NCBI GenBank assembly: GCA_004557125.1
Contig: SFET01000010.1
Span: 1 to 57,360, forward strand
From: Clostridiales bacterium
Lineage (GTDB): Bacteria; Bacillota; Clostridia; Christensenellales; Aristaeellaceae
Length of the DNA stretch: 57,360 nt
Reading direction: 5' to 3'
Shown here: positions 16,295 through 25,283 of the stretch, in pieces
Numbering within the stretch: the stretch's first letter is position 1
How the letters are laid out: each line of letters opens with the position of its first letter
Program-made: the position numbers and the translations under genes
Notes under the pieces: model-generated
Seen by the model: the letters and a program-made list of their open reading frames with translations, nothing else
Database searches by the model: none
What the model was told of the DNA's origin: nothing

Positions 16295-18052
16295 TCAAAT
16301 GAGATTGGCCGCAATGTAATCGCAAAGGCATTCGATCTGGTAGCTCATGGTGACAGCACCCGCATCCAGATGACCAACGCCCTTGTTGGTCTGGTAGCTG
16401 GCGCGGCCCTTCACGGCCTCCATGCCGCGGGTGGCTTCCGCGCCGTCGATGGCGGCCTTCTTGACCTCCGCCAGGGTCTCCGCCGCGCCCTTGCCGGATT
16501 CGATGGCGGCCTTGTAGGCCTGCACCGCCGGGTAGAGCGCGTCGATCATGGTCTTCATGCCGGGCTCCGCCTTGCCACGGGCCATCATGTCGTTGACCAT
16601 GGCCTCCAGCGCGTTGCACAGGCCGCGATTGGTCAGCTCCGCCTTGCCGGCGCAGCTGCGGGCTGCCGCCATGTATGCGCCGCCGTAGAGGATGCCGGAG
16701 GAGCCGCCGATCTTGCTCATCATCAGCATGCCGATCTTCTTGAACACGTCGCAGATGGGCATGGCGCGCATCTCGTCGCTGGCGGCAACCAGGTTCTCAA
16801 AGCCCATGTTGATGTTGGCCCAGTGGTCGCCGTCGCCGGTGGCCGCGTCCAGAGAGGTCACGTAGTCGCCGTTCTCGTAGATCTTTTTGGCGGTGATGTT
16901 GATGTAGTTGACATAGTCCTGTGCGCTCAGGGTAAAGGGCGTGCTGTCCTCGTCGCCGCAGGGCGCTGCGGCCTGTACGGGCGCATCTTCATTCTGCGCG
17001 GCGTGCACGGGTGCTTCCACGGCCTGCGCTGCGGCGGTCTCCCCGCCGGCAACTGTACCTGCGACCTGGAAGGCGGGCGCCTCGCTGGGATAGTCCAGGC
17101 AGGCCTTGAGCTCGTCGTCCAGCTTGAGCAGCGTCACAGACGCGCCGGCCATCTCCAGGGAGGTCATGTAGTTGCCCACGAAGGTTTTGTAGGCCTTGAT
17201 CCCCTTGGCCTCGAGGATCTGCTGCACCTCGTTGTTGAGGATGTACAGCTCCATCAGCGGCGTGCCGCCCAGGCCGTTGACCATCACGGCGACCTCGCTG
17301 CCCTCGAAGATGTCGGTGTCGGCGAAGATCTTGCCCAGGAGCTTGCTGGCAATGTCTTTCGCGGAGGAGATGGGCTCGCGATTGATGCCGGGCTCGCCGT
17401 GGATGCCCATGCCGATTTCGATCTCGTCCTCGGCGAGGGTGAAGCCGGGCTTGCCCACGCCGGGCAGGATGCAGGGAGACATGGCCATGCCCATGGTGCG
17501 CACGTTGGCGATGGTCTTTTCCGCCACGGCCTTGACCTCGGCAAGGCTCTTGCCCATCTCGGCGGCCGCACCCGCGATCTTGTGTACAAATACGGTGCCC
17601 GCGATGCCGCGACGGCCGGTGGAATAGGTGCTGTCCTCCACGGCCACGTCGTCCTTGACCACCACGTAATCGGTCTTGATGCCGTCCAGGGCGGCCATCT
17701 CGCCGGACATGGTGAAGTTCATGATGTCGCCGGAGTAGTTCTTGATGATCATCAGCACGCCAGCGCCGGAGTCCGCCGCTTTGATGCCCTCCACGATGCG
17801 GTCCGGAGAGGGGGAGGCGAACACGTTGCCGGCCACCGCTGCGTCCAGCATGCCCTTGCCCACGTAGCCCGCGTGCGCCGGCTCGTGGCCGCTGCCGCCG
17901 CCGGAGACCAGGCCAACCTTGCCCTGCTTCTTTTCCCTGCGCGCGATGACCTCCACGCCTTCGCCCAGGTAGACCACTGCGGGATTCGCCTTGGCGAGGC
18001 CCTGCAGCATTTCGCTGACCACATTGTTGGGATTGTTGATAATTTTCTTCAT
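16295..18052 (-). CDS. dhaKL: Dihydroxyacetone kinase, DhaK-DhaL fusion
   Basis: A 585-residue two-domain kinase that phosphorylates dihydroxyacetone. DhaK domain (1-330): His56 (GSGHEP), Asp109 (NYSGD) and His218 (GMGIHGEPG, the residue that binds the substrate covalently) fall at the same numbers as in E. coli DhaK. An alanine-rich linker (about 335-370) leads to a DhaL nucleotide domain. Its Mg-binding aspartates Asp402, Asp407 and Asp409 (LDAATGDGDH) keep the spacing of E. coli DhaL, and a GGSSGILYGGAY loop follows. Fused proteins usually use ATP directly. The DhaL part here looks closer to the PTS-dependent type, and no dhaM is nearby, so the phosphate donor is undecided. It sits 99 bases after livF with no evident terminator. 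Confidence 0.9.
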   Translation of the reverse strand: MKKIINNPNNVVSEMLQGLAKANPAVVYLGEGVEVIARREKKQGKVGLVSGGGSGHEPAHAGYVGKGMLDAAVAGNVFASPSPDRIVEGIKAADSGAGVLMIIKNYSGDIMNFTMSGEMAALDGIKTDYVVVKDDVAVEDSTYSTGRRGIAGTVFVHKIAGAAAEMGKSLAEVKAVAEKTIANVRTMGMAMSPCILPGVGKPGFTLAEDEIEIGMGIHGEPGINREPISSAKDIASKLLGKIFADTDIFEGSEVAVMVNGLGGTPLMELYILNNEVQQILEAKGIKAYKTFVGNYMTSLEMAGASVTLLKLDDELKACLDYPSEAPAFQVAGTVAGGETAAAQAVEAPVHAAQNEDAPVQAAAPCGDEDSTPFTLSAQDYVNYINITAKKIYENGDYVTSLDAATGDGDHWANINMGFENLVAASDEMRAMPICDVFKKIGMLMMSKIGGSSGILYGGAYMAAARSCAGKAELTNRGLCNALEAMVNDMMARGKAEPGMKTMIDALYPAVQAYKAAIESGKGAAETLAEVKKAAIDGAEATRGMEAVKGRASYQTNKGVGHLDAGAVTMSYQIECLCDYIAANLI

Positions 18053-18151
18053 GCTTGCTTCTCCTTTGAAGGAATGATGGAAGTATTCATTGGGCGGTAC
18101 CTACGCCCTTGGTTCGTTATTTCAGAGGACTTTACCGGTCGGGGCATCGAA

Positions 18152-18883
18152 TCACTGCGCCGCCTTCTGCGCGGCGCCCTTGCCGCCCAGGTAGGCGTTC
18201 TTCACACGCTCGTCCCGGGCCAGGTCGGAGGCCTTGCCCTCGATGACGATGTTGCCGGTCTCCAGCACGTAAGCGCGGTTTGCGATGGAGAGCGCCATGT
18301 TTGCGTTCTGCTCGATCAGCAGGATCGTGGTGCCCTGCTTGTTGATGGACTCGATCAGATCGAAGATCATCAGCACCAGGTTGGGCGCGAGGCCCATGCT
18401 GGGTTCGTCCAGCAGCAGCAGCTTCGGTTCGCTCATCAGTGCGCGGCCGATGGCCAGCATCTGCTGTTCGCCGCCGGAGAGCGTGCCGGCGCTCTGACCG
18501 ATGCGCTCCTTCAGGCGGGGAAAGAGCTCGTACACGCGGTCGTAGGCGGCGTTGATGGTGCCTTTGTCCTTGCGGGTGTACGCGCCCAGGCGCAGGTTTT
18601 CGTGCACCGTCAGCGCCGGGAACACCTCGCGTCCCTCGGGGGAGAGGCTGATGCCCTGCTCCACGATCTTGTACGGGGCAATGTTGGTGATGTTCTTGTC
18701 CTGGAACACGATGGAGCCGGTCTGGGCCTTCACCAGACCCGTGATGGTCGAGAGGGTGGTGGACTTGCCGGCACCGTTGGAGCCGATGAGGGTGACGATT
18801 TCGCCCTCGTTGACCTCCATGTGAATGCCCTTCAGGGCGTGGATCGGGCCGTAAGAGACGTTCAGATTCTCAATCTTCAGCAT
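18152..18883 (-). CDS. livF: Branched-chain amino acid-type ABC ATPase LivF
   Basis: A 243-residue ABC ATPase of the LivF group: Walker A GSNGAGKST, signature LSGGEQQM and Walker B LLLLDEPSMGLAP, the last being the LivF hallmark. The start MLKIENLNVSYG is chosen for AGGGGAG about ten bases upstream. It overlaps livG by 14 bases. With LivG it powers the LivHM channel. Liv-type systems carry branched-chain amino acids but also other amino acids, amides and urea. Confidence 0.92.
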   Translation of the reverse strand: MLKIENLNVSYGPIHALKGIHMEVNEGEIVTLIGSNGAGKSTTLSTITGLVKAQTGSIVFQDKNITNIAPYKIVEQGISLSPEGREVFPALTVHENLRLGAYTRKDKGTINAAYDRVYELFPRLKERIGQSAGTLSGGEQQMLAIGRALMSEPKLLLLDEPSMGLAPNLVLMIFDLIESINKQGTTILLIEQNANMALSIANRAYVLETGNIVIEGKASDLARDERVKNAYLGGKGAAQKAAQ

Positions 18884-19649
18884 TCTTTTCACGCTCCCCT
18901 CCCAGATAGGCATGGATGACCTGTTCGTTGTTGGCGATCTCCTCCGGCAGGCCGTGGGCGATCAGCTTGCCGTGATCCAGCACGTAGATGCGGTCGGAGA
19001 TGTTCATGACCACGTTCATGTCGTGCTCGATCAGCAGCACCGTGTAGCCGATCTCCTTCAGGTGGCGGATGAAGCGCAACAGCTCCTCGCTCTCCGCGGG
19101 GTTCATGCCGGCGGCGGGCTCGTCCAGCAGCAGCAGCTTTGCGTCCGTGGCCATGGCGCGGGCAATCTCCACCTTGCGTTGTTCGCCGTAAGGCAGGCTC
19201 TCGGCGTAGCTGTTGATGTACTTCTCCAGGCCGATGGAGTTCAGGATCTCGATGGCCTTGACGGTCTTGTCGCTCTCTTCCTTCCGGAAGGCGGGGGTGC
19301 GGAACAGGCTCTGGAAGAAGTTGTACTTCGTGTTGATGTGGGTGCCCACCAGAACGTTCTCGATGACGCGCATCTTGGGGAAGAGGCGCAGGTTCTGGAA
19401 GGTTCGGGAGATGCCGCGGGTGACGATCGCCTGGGGCGTCTTGCCATCGATGCGCTCGTCCAGGAAGGAGATCGCGCCCTCGGTGATCTGGTAGACGCCG
19501 GTGAGCATGTTGAACACCGTGGTCTTGCCCGCGCCGTTGGGGCCGATCAGGGAGACGATCTCGCCCTGGTCGACGTGGAAGCTGACGTTGTCCACGGCGC
19601 GCAGGCCGCCGAACTGGATCGTGATGTTTTCAACGTTCAGGAAGCTCAT
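18870..19649 (-). CDS. livG: Branched-chain amino acid-type ABC ATPase LivG
   Basis: A 259-residue ABC ATPase with Walker A GPNGAGKTT, signature SLPYGEQRKVEIARA (the LivG variant, lacking LSGGQ) and Walker B LLLLDEPAAGMNP. The long insert after Walker A (RLFPKMRVIENVLVGTH) is also LivG-like. It overlaps livM by 4 bases at its start and livF by 14 at its end. Confidence 0.93.
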   Translation of the reverse strand: MSFLNVENITIQFGGLRAVDNVSFHVDQGEIVSLIGPNGAGKTTVFNMLTGVYQITEGAISFLDERIDGKTPQAIVTRGISRTFQNLRLFPKMRVIENVLVGTHINTKYNFFQSLFRTPAFRKEESDKTVKAIEILNSIGLEKYINSYAESLPYGEQRKVEIARAMATDAKLLLLDEPAAGMNPAESEELLRFIRHLKEIGYTVLLIEHDMNVVMNISDRIYVLDHGKLIAHGLPEEIANNEQVIHAYLGGEREKNAED

Positions 19650-20746
19650 GCCTGCGCTCCTTTCTCACCGGAGGTTGCCACGCCGGCGGATTCGATGTCG
19701 GTGGGGTTGATGCCGCGCTGCGTCAGCGCGTCGCGCGTGCGCTTTGTGAGCTTATAGGGCAGCGTGGACTGCCAGCCCAGTGCGCCCTGGGGACGGAACA
19801 GCATCATGACCACCAGCAGCACACCGTAGATGACGAAGCGCCATTCGTTCAGGAAGCGGAATACCTGCGGGAACAGCTGCAGAATCGCAGCGCCGAAGAA
19901 CATGCCGCGGATCGTGCCCAGGCCGCCGACGACCACCACGGAGATGATCAGCACCGAAATGTTGAACACGAAGTTCGTGGGCTCGATGTAGCCGTTGTTG
20001 ATGACGGAGTAGAAGCCGCCCGCCACGCCGGTGATGAACGCCGAGATGACGAAGGACAGGATCTTGTAGCGGGAGGTCTTGATGCCCATCATGGTTGCCG
20101 CCAGCTCGTCGTCCTTGATGGCGAGGAAGGCGCGCCCGGCCTTGGACTTCTTGATGGCCATGCAGCCCAGTGCCGTGAGCGTCACCAGCACCAGGATGAT
20201 GAAGTAGAAGCCGCCGTTCTGGAGCTTGAATTCAAAGCCGAAGAGCTCCGGCTTGGGAATGTTGCGGATGCCGTAGTTGCCGTTGGTCACGCTCTCCCAC
20301 TGCTTGAGGATCATCTGCACGATCTCGCAGAAGCCCAGGGTAACGATGGAGAGGTAGGTGCCCGACAGGCGCAGCGTGGGCAGGCCCAGCAGAAAGCCGA
20401 TGAGGGCCGTAAAGCAGCCGCCCGCCAGCAGCGCAGGCCAGAAGGACCAGCCAAGCTTGGTGGTCAGCAGCGCGCAGCAGTAGGCGCCGATGCCGTAGAA
20501 GCCCGCGTGGCCCAGGGAGACCAGGCCCGTGTAGCCGGTGAGCACATTCAGGCCCATGCCCAGCATCGCGTAGAGCAGGATCATGGTCACGATGCGCAGG
20601 TTGGAGCGGCTCGCCAGGGAGGTGAAGGGGAAGGCGATCGCGACGATCGCGACCAGGAGGATGAAGACCGGCTTGTAGGCGTCGATGAAGTGTTCAAAGA
20701 CGTACAAGAAGCCGTTCTTTTTGATGCTGCCGATGTTCTTCTTCAT
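19646..20746 (-). CDS. livM: Branched-chain amino acid-type ABC permease LivM
   Basis: A 366-residue membrane protein with about ten hydrophobic segments. GLNVLTGYTGLVSLGHAGFYGIGAY-type sequence and SYLSIVTLGFCEIVQ-type sequence in the first half are the LivM hallmarks (seen near residues 64-145). The protein has an extended cytoplasmic N-terminus and a soluble C-terminal tail of about 50 residues. It forms the channel with LivH, whose gene ends 3 bases upstream. Confidence 0.92.
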   Translation of the reverse strand: MKKNIGSIKKNGFLYVFEHFIDAYKPVFILLVAIVAIAFPFTSLASRSNLRIVTMILLYAMLGMGLNVLTGYTGLVSLGHAGFYGIGAYCCALLTTKLGWSFWPALLAGGCFTALIGFLLGLPTLRLSGTYLSIVTLGFCEIVQMILKQWESVTNGNYGIRNIPKPELFGFEFKLQNGGFYFIILVLVTLTALGCMAIKKSKAGRAFLAIKDDELAATMMGIKTSRYKILSFVISAFITGVAGGFYSVINNGYIEPTNFVFNISVLIISVVVVGGLGTIRGMFFGAAILQLFPQVFRFLNEWRFVIYGVLLVVMMLFRPQGALGWQSTLPYKLTKRTRDALTQRGINPTDIESAGVATSGEKGAQA

Positions 20747-20749
20747 ACG

Positions 20750-21637
20750 TTATACCTTTGTTACGCCTTTCTTGCCGAACAGACCGGTCGGCTTGATGAT
20801 GAGGATCAGGATCAGGATCACGAAGGCCATGGGGTCGCGCACGTTGCTGCCCAGATACTGGGCTGCCACACACTCGGCGACGCCCACCAGCAGGCCGCCC
20901 ACTACGGAGCCGTGCAGCACGCCGATGCCGCCCACAACCGCCGCCGCAAAGGCCTTCAGGCCGATGGTGGAGCCCATGGTGGGGGAGATGACCTGATAGT
21001 AGCCGCCGATCAGCGCGCCGGCGATGGCCGCGCAGGCGCCGCCGATGAAGAAGGTGAAGGAGATGACGAAGTTGACGTTGATGCCCATGAGGTTGGCCGC
21101 CTTGCTGTTCTGTTCGGTGGCGCGCATCGCCAGGCCGATCTTCGTCTTCTGTACCAGGAAGGTCAGAATCGCCAGAAGAATCACCGCCACGATCAGCATG
21201 ATGATCTGGCTGGACTGGATGGTGATGTTGCCGATGGATATGTTGCCAAAGAGGTTCATGGACGGGAACGCGCGCTTCTCACTGCCGAATACATATTCGA
21301 TGGAGAGCACGTTCTGAATTATGAAGGACATACCGATGGTGGTGATCAGGGTCGCGATCGGTATGGATTTTTTCTTGCGGAGGGGTTCCAGCGCCACCTT
21401 GTCGATGGTCAGCGCCAGCAGGCCGGAGAGCACGACCGCAATGATCACGGCGGGCAGCAGGCCGAAATTGAGGGAAACGAAGAAGTAAACCATGTACGCA
21501 CCGAAGGCATACACCGCGCTGTGCGAGAAATTGATGAGTCGGAGAACACCGAACACCATCGAATAGCCAACGGCGATCAGCGCGTATGCCATACCAAGTG
21601 CAAGACCGTTGATCAGGGTTCCGATGAATGTCTGCAT
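20750..21637 (-). CDS. livH: Branched-chain amino acid-type ABC permease LivH
   Basis: A 295-residue permease with about eight membrane segments. It opens with the typical LivH pattern NGLALGMAYALIAVGYSMVF and holds LRLINFSHSAVYAFGAY soon after. It is separated from livJ by 143 bases that contain a strong hairpin, and is directly followed by livM. Confidence 0.92.
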   Translation of the reverse strand: MQTFIGTLINGLALGMAYALIAVGYSMVFGVLRLINFSHSAVYAFGAYMVYFFVSLNFGLLPAVIIAVVLSGLLALTIDKVALEPLRKKKSIPIATLITTIGMSFIIQNVLSIEYVFGSEKRAFPSMNLFGNISIGNITIQSSQIIMLIVAVILLAILTFLVQKTKIGLAMRATEQNSKAANLMGINVNFVISFTFFIGGACAAIAGALIGGYYQVISPTMGSTIGLKAFAAAVVGGIGVLHGSVVGGLLVGVAECVAAQYLGSNVRDPMAFVILILILIIKPTGLFGKKGVTKV

Positions 21638-21732
21638 AGTACATCATGTCGCCGCTCTGCAGGTGCCGGCAACATTCCCCTTTCTTACAGGATAAACCTA
21701 TCTGTACACAAGTATTTTGCCCGATTTATGAT

Positions 21733-21761
21733 TGTCGGGGAGGATAGCATCCTCCCCGACA
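21733..21761 (-). promoter_or_regulatory. Intergenic hairpin between livJ and livH
   Basis: A 13-bp perfect GC-rich stem (21733-21745 with 21749-21761) with a 3-base loop starts 20 bases after the livJ stop. No U-tract follows on the minus strand. It probably protects the livJ 3' end or causes partial termination, raising binding-protein levels over the permeases. Confidence 0.7.
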
Positions 21762-21780
21762 CCATTGCATTGATTCAGAA

Positions 21781-22899
21781 TCAGAACTCAGCCAGAGTGA
21801 AAGCGCCGTCCTTGACCATGATCTTGGTGAACACCTTCTGGGCGTCGCCGATCTCGTCGAAGGTGGTGTAGCCGGACATGCCGTCGTACTCGGTCTCATA
21901 CATCGCGTCCTTGACCGCCTCGCGATCCAGCACGCCGGCGCGCTCGATGGCCTCCAGCAGGATGCCGGTGGAATCGTAGGCCTGGGTGGTCAGCGCGGAG
22001 GGCGCGGAGCCGTAGGCCTCGGTGTAAGCCGCAACGTAGGCCTGGATCTTCTCGTCGGTGCTGCCGGCGAAGAAGGAGACGGGGGCGTAGATGCCTTCAG
22101 CGGCCTCGCCGGCGATCTCGATCAGGTTGTTGGTGTAGGCGTTGGAGCAGCCAACCAGCTTGACGTCGTAGTCGCTGTTGGAGCAGGCCTTGGCGAAGGG
22201 AGCCAGGGTGCCGTACATGCCGGCGACCATGATCACGTCGCAACCGGCCGCCTTGAAGTTGGCGATCTCAGTGGCGAAGTCCACGGCGTCGGTGGAGACT
22301 TCCTGGCGCAGCACGAAGTTGCCGCCGATGTCCTGGATGTTGGCTTCCATGGCGTTGCCGGCGGACTGGCCCCACTCGGAGTCGATGGACAGCACGCCGA
22401 TGGCCTGGCCGCCCAGATCGTTCACGGCCATCTCTGCGCCCGTGCGGGTCTCAACGGTGATGACGGTGTTGTTGCGGAAGATGTAATCGCCGATGCCGGA
22501 GTAGTCGGCATGGGAGGAGGTGGGGCTGATGTTGACATACTGGGCATCCTGATAGGTCGGAGCAGCGACCATGCAGATGCCGGAAGCGAAGTGGCCGATG
22601 ACGCCCCAGATGTCGTCGTCGGAAACGATGTTCTCGGCGATGATGGCGGCTTCGTCGGAGTCGGACTTGTCGTCGTACTCAACGATCTCAACGGTATAGG
22701 TCTCGTCGCCGACGGTCACGCCGCCGTTGGCATTCCACTCGGAGGCCATCAGCTTGGCCGCGTTGGCGAAGCCAATGCCGTACTCTGCGTTGTCACCGGT
22801 CATGGGGCCGGCCACCGCGATCTTGATGGTGCCTTCCGCCAGAGCGCAGCAGCTCAGCAGCAGGGCAAGCGTCAGGACGATAGCAAAAATCTTCTTCAT
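21781..22899 (-). CDS. livJ: Branched-chain amino acid-type ABC transporter binding protein
   Basis: A 372-residue secreted binding protein of the Peripla_BP_6 family. The signal peptide (1-22, site ALA/EGT) is followed by IKIAVAGPMTGDNAEYG, the usual LivJ-like first strand and ligand loop. YVNISPTSSHADYS forms the second ligand-contact region. A cysteine pair in the signal (LLLSCC) might form a lipobox, but the AxA site fits better. It is the first gene of the livJHMGF operon and divergent from a GntR-type regulator. The ligand is not certain from sequence. Confidence 0.92.
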   Translation of the reverse strand: MKKIFAIVLTLALLLSCCALAEGTIKIAVAGPMTGDNAEYGIGFANAAKLMASEWNANGGVTVGDETYTVEIVEYDDKSDSDEAAIIAENIVSDDDIWGVIGHFASGICMVAAPTYQDAQYVNISPTSSHADYSGIGDYIFRNNTVITVETRTGAEMAVNDLGGQAIGVLSIDSEWGQSAGNAMEANIQDIGGNFVLRQEVSTDAVDFATEIANFKAAGCDVIMVAGMYGTLAPFAKACSNSDYDVKLVGCSNAYTNNLIEIAGEAAEGIYAPVSFFAGSTDEKIQAYVAAYTEAYGSAPSALTTQAYDSTGILLEAIERAGVLDREAVKDAMYETEYDGMSGYTTFDEIGDAQKVFTKIMVKDGAFTLAEF

Positions 22900-23045
22900 T
22901 CTGTTCGTGCTCCTTTTTCTTTCTTATTTTAAAAGCAGCAAGGCTGCCGCCCTTAAAACTGTGGTGCACCTGGTGATAATACCAGGGAGATGCCGATTCC
23001 CTGCGTTGCCGATGGAATGCAACTGCAATGTGAACTTTATATGAT

Positions 23046-23074
23046 ATTATAGCATGCAGTTTACGCGCTGTCAA
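23046..23074 (-). promoter_or_regulatory. Perfect consensus promoter and leader of the livJ operon
   Basis: On the minus strand TTGACA (23074-23069), 17 bases and TATAAT (23051-23046) match the consensus fully. Transcription should start near 23039, giving a leader of about 140 bases. That leader holds small stem-loops (CCTGGT/ACCAGG at 22973-22985; GCAGC/GCTGC then TTTT near 22933-22948). I could not match it to a known riboswitch. With so strong a promoter, regulation probably comes from a repressor or from the leader. Confidence 0.88.
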
Positions 23075-23198
23075 CGCAAAAACGGGACAATCCGCAAATA
23101 TAACCTGCAATATGAAAAAATTGCAGTCGCGATGGAATGCCGCACAGGGGTGCTGACATGCTGGTCATATTAAATTGCAGAGATGGGCCGGAATTGCA

Positions 23199-23227
23199 TT
23201 GACAAAATGGGGAAAATGACATAAGAT
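23199..23227 (+). promoter_or_regulatory. Promoter of the GntR-desulfidase operon
   Basis: TTGACA (23199-23204), 17 bases and TAAGAT (23222-23227) on the plus strand. The leader to the regulator start is about 95 bases. Confidence 0.75.
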
Positions 23228-23258
23228 ATAGAATATAGTCATAGGGAGAATCTATTGA

Positions 23259-23286
23259 AATCGATAAAATTTAAATATGATCGATT
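23259..23286. promoter_or_regulatory. Inverted repeat, possible GntR operator
   Basis: AATCGAT (23259-23265) and ATCGATT (23280-23286) form an inverted repeat with an AT-rich 14-base centre. It lies downstream of the promoter and upstream of the GntR-type gene. A role in autoregulation is inference. Confidence 0.35.
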
Positions 23287-23325
23287 GCGTGGATTCTGAA
23301 TCGACGGCAATGGAGCTTGACTGAT

Positions 23326-23994
23326 ATGACCAATATGAACGGCGCAACGTTGAAGGACCAGGTCTACGCCACGGTGATGCACGATCTGATCAGCGGTTCT
23401 TACAACGTGGAGAGCGTGCTCAGCGAGAAGAAGCTCTCCGAACAGATGAAGGTTTCCAAGGCACCGGTGCGCGAGGCACTGGTGGAATTGTGCGCCCAGG
23501 GCGTGCTGCGCAGCATTCCGCGGCAGGGCTACATGGTGGTGCGATACACCGAGCGCGAGGTGCAGGAGATGCTGCAGTACAGGATTCTGCTGGAATGCGG
23601 GTCGCTGGAGAGCTGCTTTGATCAGATCACGCCGGTGCAGCTGCGCCATCTGGAGAGCGCGGCGGAGAGCGAATTCCTCTACCATTCCATGCGGGACGCC
23701 AAGGATTTCTGGAACCGCACGGCAAATTTTCATCTGACGCTGATCTCCTTTTCGGGGAACGAATATGTGTTCAACAGCCTCAAGACGGTGCTCGGCGCGT
23801 GCCTGCGCGCCTATCAGCAGCTGTGCTTCAGCCAGATCCACGATGATCTGCCGGAGCTTCCGATGACCCACAAGGAGATCGTCGATTGCATACGCAGGGG
23901 CGACAAGGAGCATGCGGTCGCCGCGCTGCGCAGGGACATCTGCACATTCTTTACACCAGAAGATATCAAGAAGGAGAGCCGGAACGATGGATAG
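23326..23994 (+). CDS. GntR family regulator with FCD domain
   Basis: A 222-residue FadR-subfamily regulator. The N-terminal winged helix (about 8-75) contains SEKKLSEQMKVSKAPVREAL, the typical GntR recognition region, and ends in PRQGYMVV. The all-helical FCD ligand-binding domain (about 80-220) follows. FCD regulators sense small carboxylates or amino acids. The ATG at 23326 is chosen with GGAG ten bases upstream; the TTG at 23317 is too close to that site, and a second ATG at 23335 is possible. It shares 8 bases with the desulfidase gene and is divergent from livJ, so it probably controls both directions. Confidence 0.88.
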   Translation: MTNMNGATLKDQVYATVMHDLISGSYNVESVLSEKKLSEQMKVSKAPVREALVELCAQGVLRSIPRQGYMVVRYTEREVQEMLQYRILLECGSLESCFDQITPVQLRHLESAAESEFLYHSMRDAKDFWNRTANFHLTLISFSGNEYVFNSLKTVLGACLRAYQQLCFSQIHDDLPELPMTHKEIVDCIRRGDKEHAVAALRRDICTFFTPEDIKKESRNDG

Positions 23995-25264
23995 CAGAGT
24001 TTACAACGGGTACATTGCAATTCTCAAACACGAGCTGGTGCCGGCGATGGGCTGTACCGAGCCGATCGCCGTGGCCTTTGCTGCGGCGAAGGCGCGGGAC
24101 GTGCTGGGCCGGTTCCCGGAGCACATCACCGCCTATCTCAGCGGCAATATCATCAAAAATGTCAAGGGTGTGACCGTACCCAATTCCGGCGGGCAGCGCG
24201 GCATCGACGTGGCCGCAACCCTGGGCTGCGTGGCGGGAGATGCTTCCCTTGAACTGGAGGTCATCAAGAACGCCACCCAGGAGCAGATCGAGCGCACCAC
24301 GCAGCTGGTGCACGAGGGCTTCTGCGACGCGCAGCTGGTGGAGGGCAAGGACAACCTCTACATCCGTATCGAGGCCGTGGCGGGGGAGGATCGCGCCAGC
24401 GTCACCGTGGAGCATGAGCACACCAACATCACCCGCATCGAAAAGAACGGCGAAGTTCTGTACGCCGGCGAGGTGCGCGCAGCTTCCGGCAGCGAGGAAG
24501 TGCCGGTGGACAAGAGCCTGCTGAGTGTGCGGGACATCGTGGCATTTGCCAACGAGGTCCGGCTGGAGGACGTCAAGCCGATGCTGGAGCGGCAGATCGC
24601 CATGAACACCGCCATTTCCCAGGAGGGCCTGACGGGCAAGTACGGCGCCGCCGTGGGCAAGACCATGATGGAGATCAACGGCGACCACGTGGAGGGACGC
24701 GCCGCCGCGCGTGCCGCCGCAGGTTCCGACGCCCGCATGAACGGATGCAGCATGCCGGTGGTCATCAACTCCGGCAGCGGCAATCAGGGCATGACCATTA
24801 CCCTGCCGATCTGCGAATATGCCCGCACCTGGAACAAGGACGAGGAGACCACGCTGCGCGCGCTGGCGCTGGCGAACCTGATCTCCGTGCACATCAAGCG
24901 CCACATCGGCAATCTGTCGGCCTTCTGCGGTGCGGTCAGCGCGGGCTGTGGCACCGCCTGCGGCATCGCCTACATGGACGGCTGCACCTACGACCAGATC
25001 TGCATGACCATCACAAACACCCTGTGCAACGTGGGCGGCATCGTGTGCGACGGCGCGAAGAGCTCCTGTGCGGCGAAGATCGCCTCCGCCGTCAGCGCGG
25101 GCCTGCTGTCCTACCGCATGGCCAAGGAGGACAAGTGCTTCCAGGATGGCGAGGGCCTGGCCGGCGGCGACATCGAGGAGACCATCCAGAACATCGGCCG
25201 CATGGGGCGCGATGGCATGAAGTCCACCGATGTGGAGATTCTGAACATCATGGTGGGCCACTGA
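23987..25264 (+). CDS. cyuA: L-cysteine desulfidase / UPF0597 (CyuA, YhaM) family protein
   Basis: A 425-residue cytoplasmic enzyme of the UPF0597 family. The motif ELVPAMGCTEPIAVAFAAA near residue 20 and the cysteine-rich C-terminal stretches (FCGAVSAGCGTACG and GGIVCDGAKSSCAAKI) supply the [4Fe-4S] ligands of characterised L-cysteine desulfidases. These release sulfide, ammonia and pyruvate from cysteine. The fold is related to the L-serine dehydratase alpha chain, so a serine or other amino-acid lyase role is possible. The start MDSRVYNG follows AAGGAGAG and lies within the end of the regulator gene. The coupling suggests the regulator answers the substrate of this enzyme. Confidence 0.82.
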   Translation: MDSRVYNGYIAILKHELVPAMGCTEPIAVAFAAAKARDVLGRFPEHITAYLSGNIIKNVKGVTVPNSGGQRGIDVAATLGCVAGDASLELEVIKNATQEQIERTTQLVHEGFCDAQLVEGKDNLYIRIEAVAGEDRASVTVEHEHTNITRIEKNGEVLYAGEVRAASGSEEVPVDKSLLSVRDIVAFANEVRLEDVKPMLERQIAMNTAISQEGLTGKYGAAVGKTMMEINGDHVEGRAAARAAAGSDARMNGCSMPVVINSGSGNQGMTITLPICEYARTWNKDEETTLRALALANLISVHIKRHIGNLSAFCGAVSAGCGTACGIAYMDGCTYDQICMTITNTLCNVGGIVCDGAKSSCAAKIASAVSAGLLSYRMAKEDKCFQDGEGLAGGDIEETIQNIGRMGRDGMKSTDVEILNIMVGH

Positions 25265-25283
25265 GTCCACGTACCGGACAAGG

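Noticed and set aside
15959..18919. A plus-strand open frame of almost 1000 codons opposite dhaKL and livF
   Set aside because: Composition is that of an antisense shadow; the minus-strand genes carry all expected motifs.
22900..23045. Riboswitch or T-box in the livJ leader
   Set aside because: Small stem-loops exist, but there is no T-box sequence, no AGAGAG/GGUG pair and no known aptamer pattern that I can identify.
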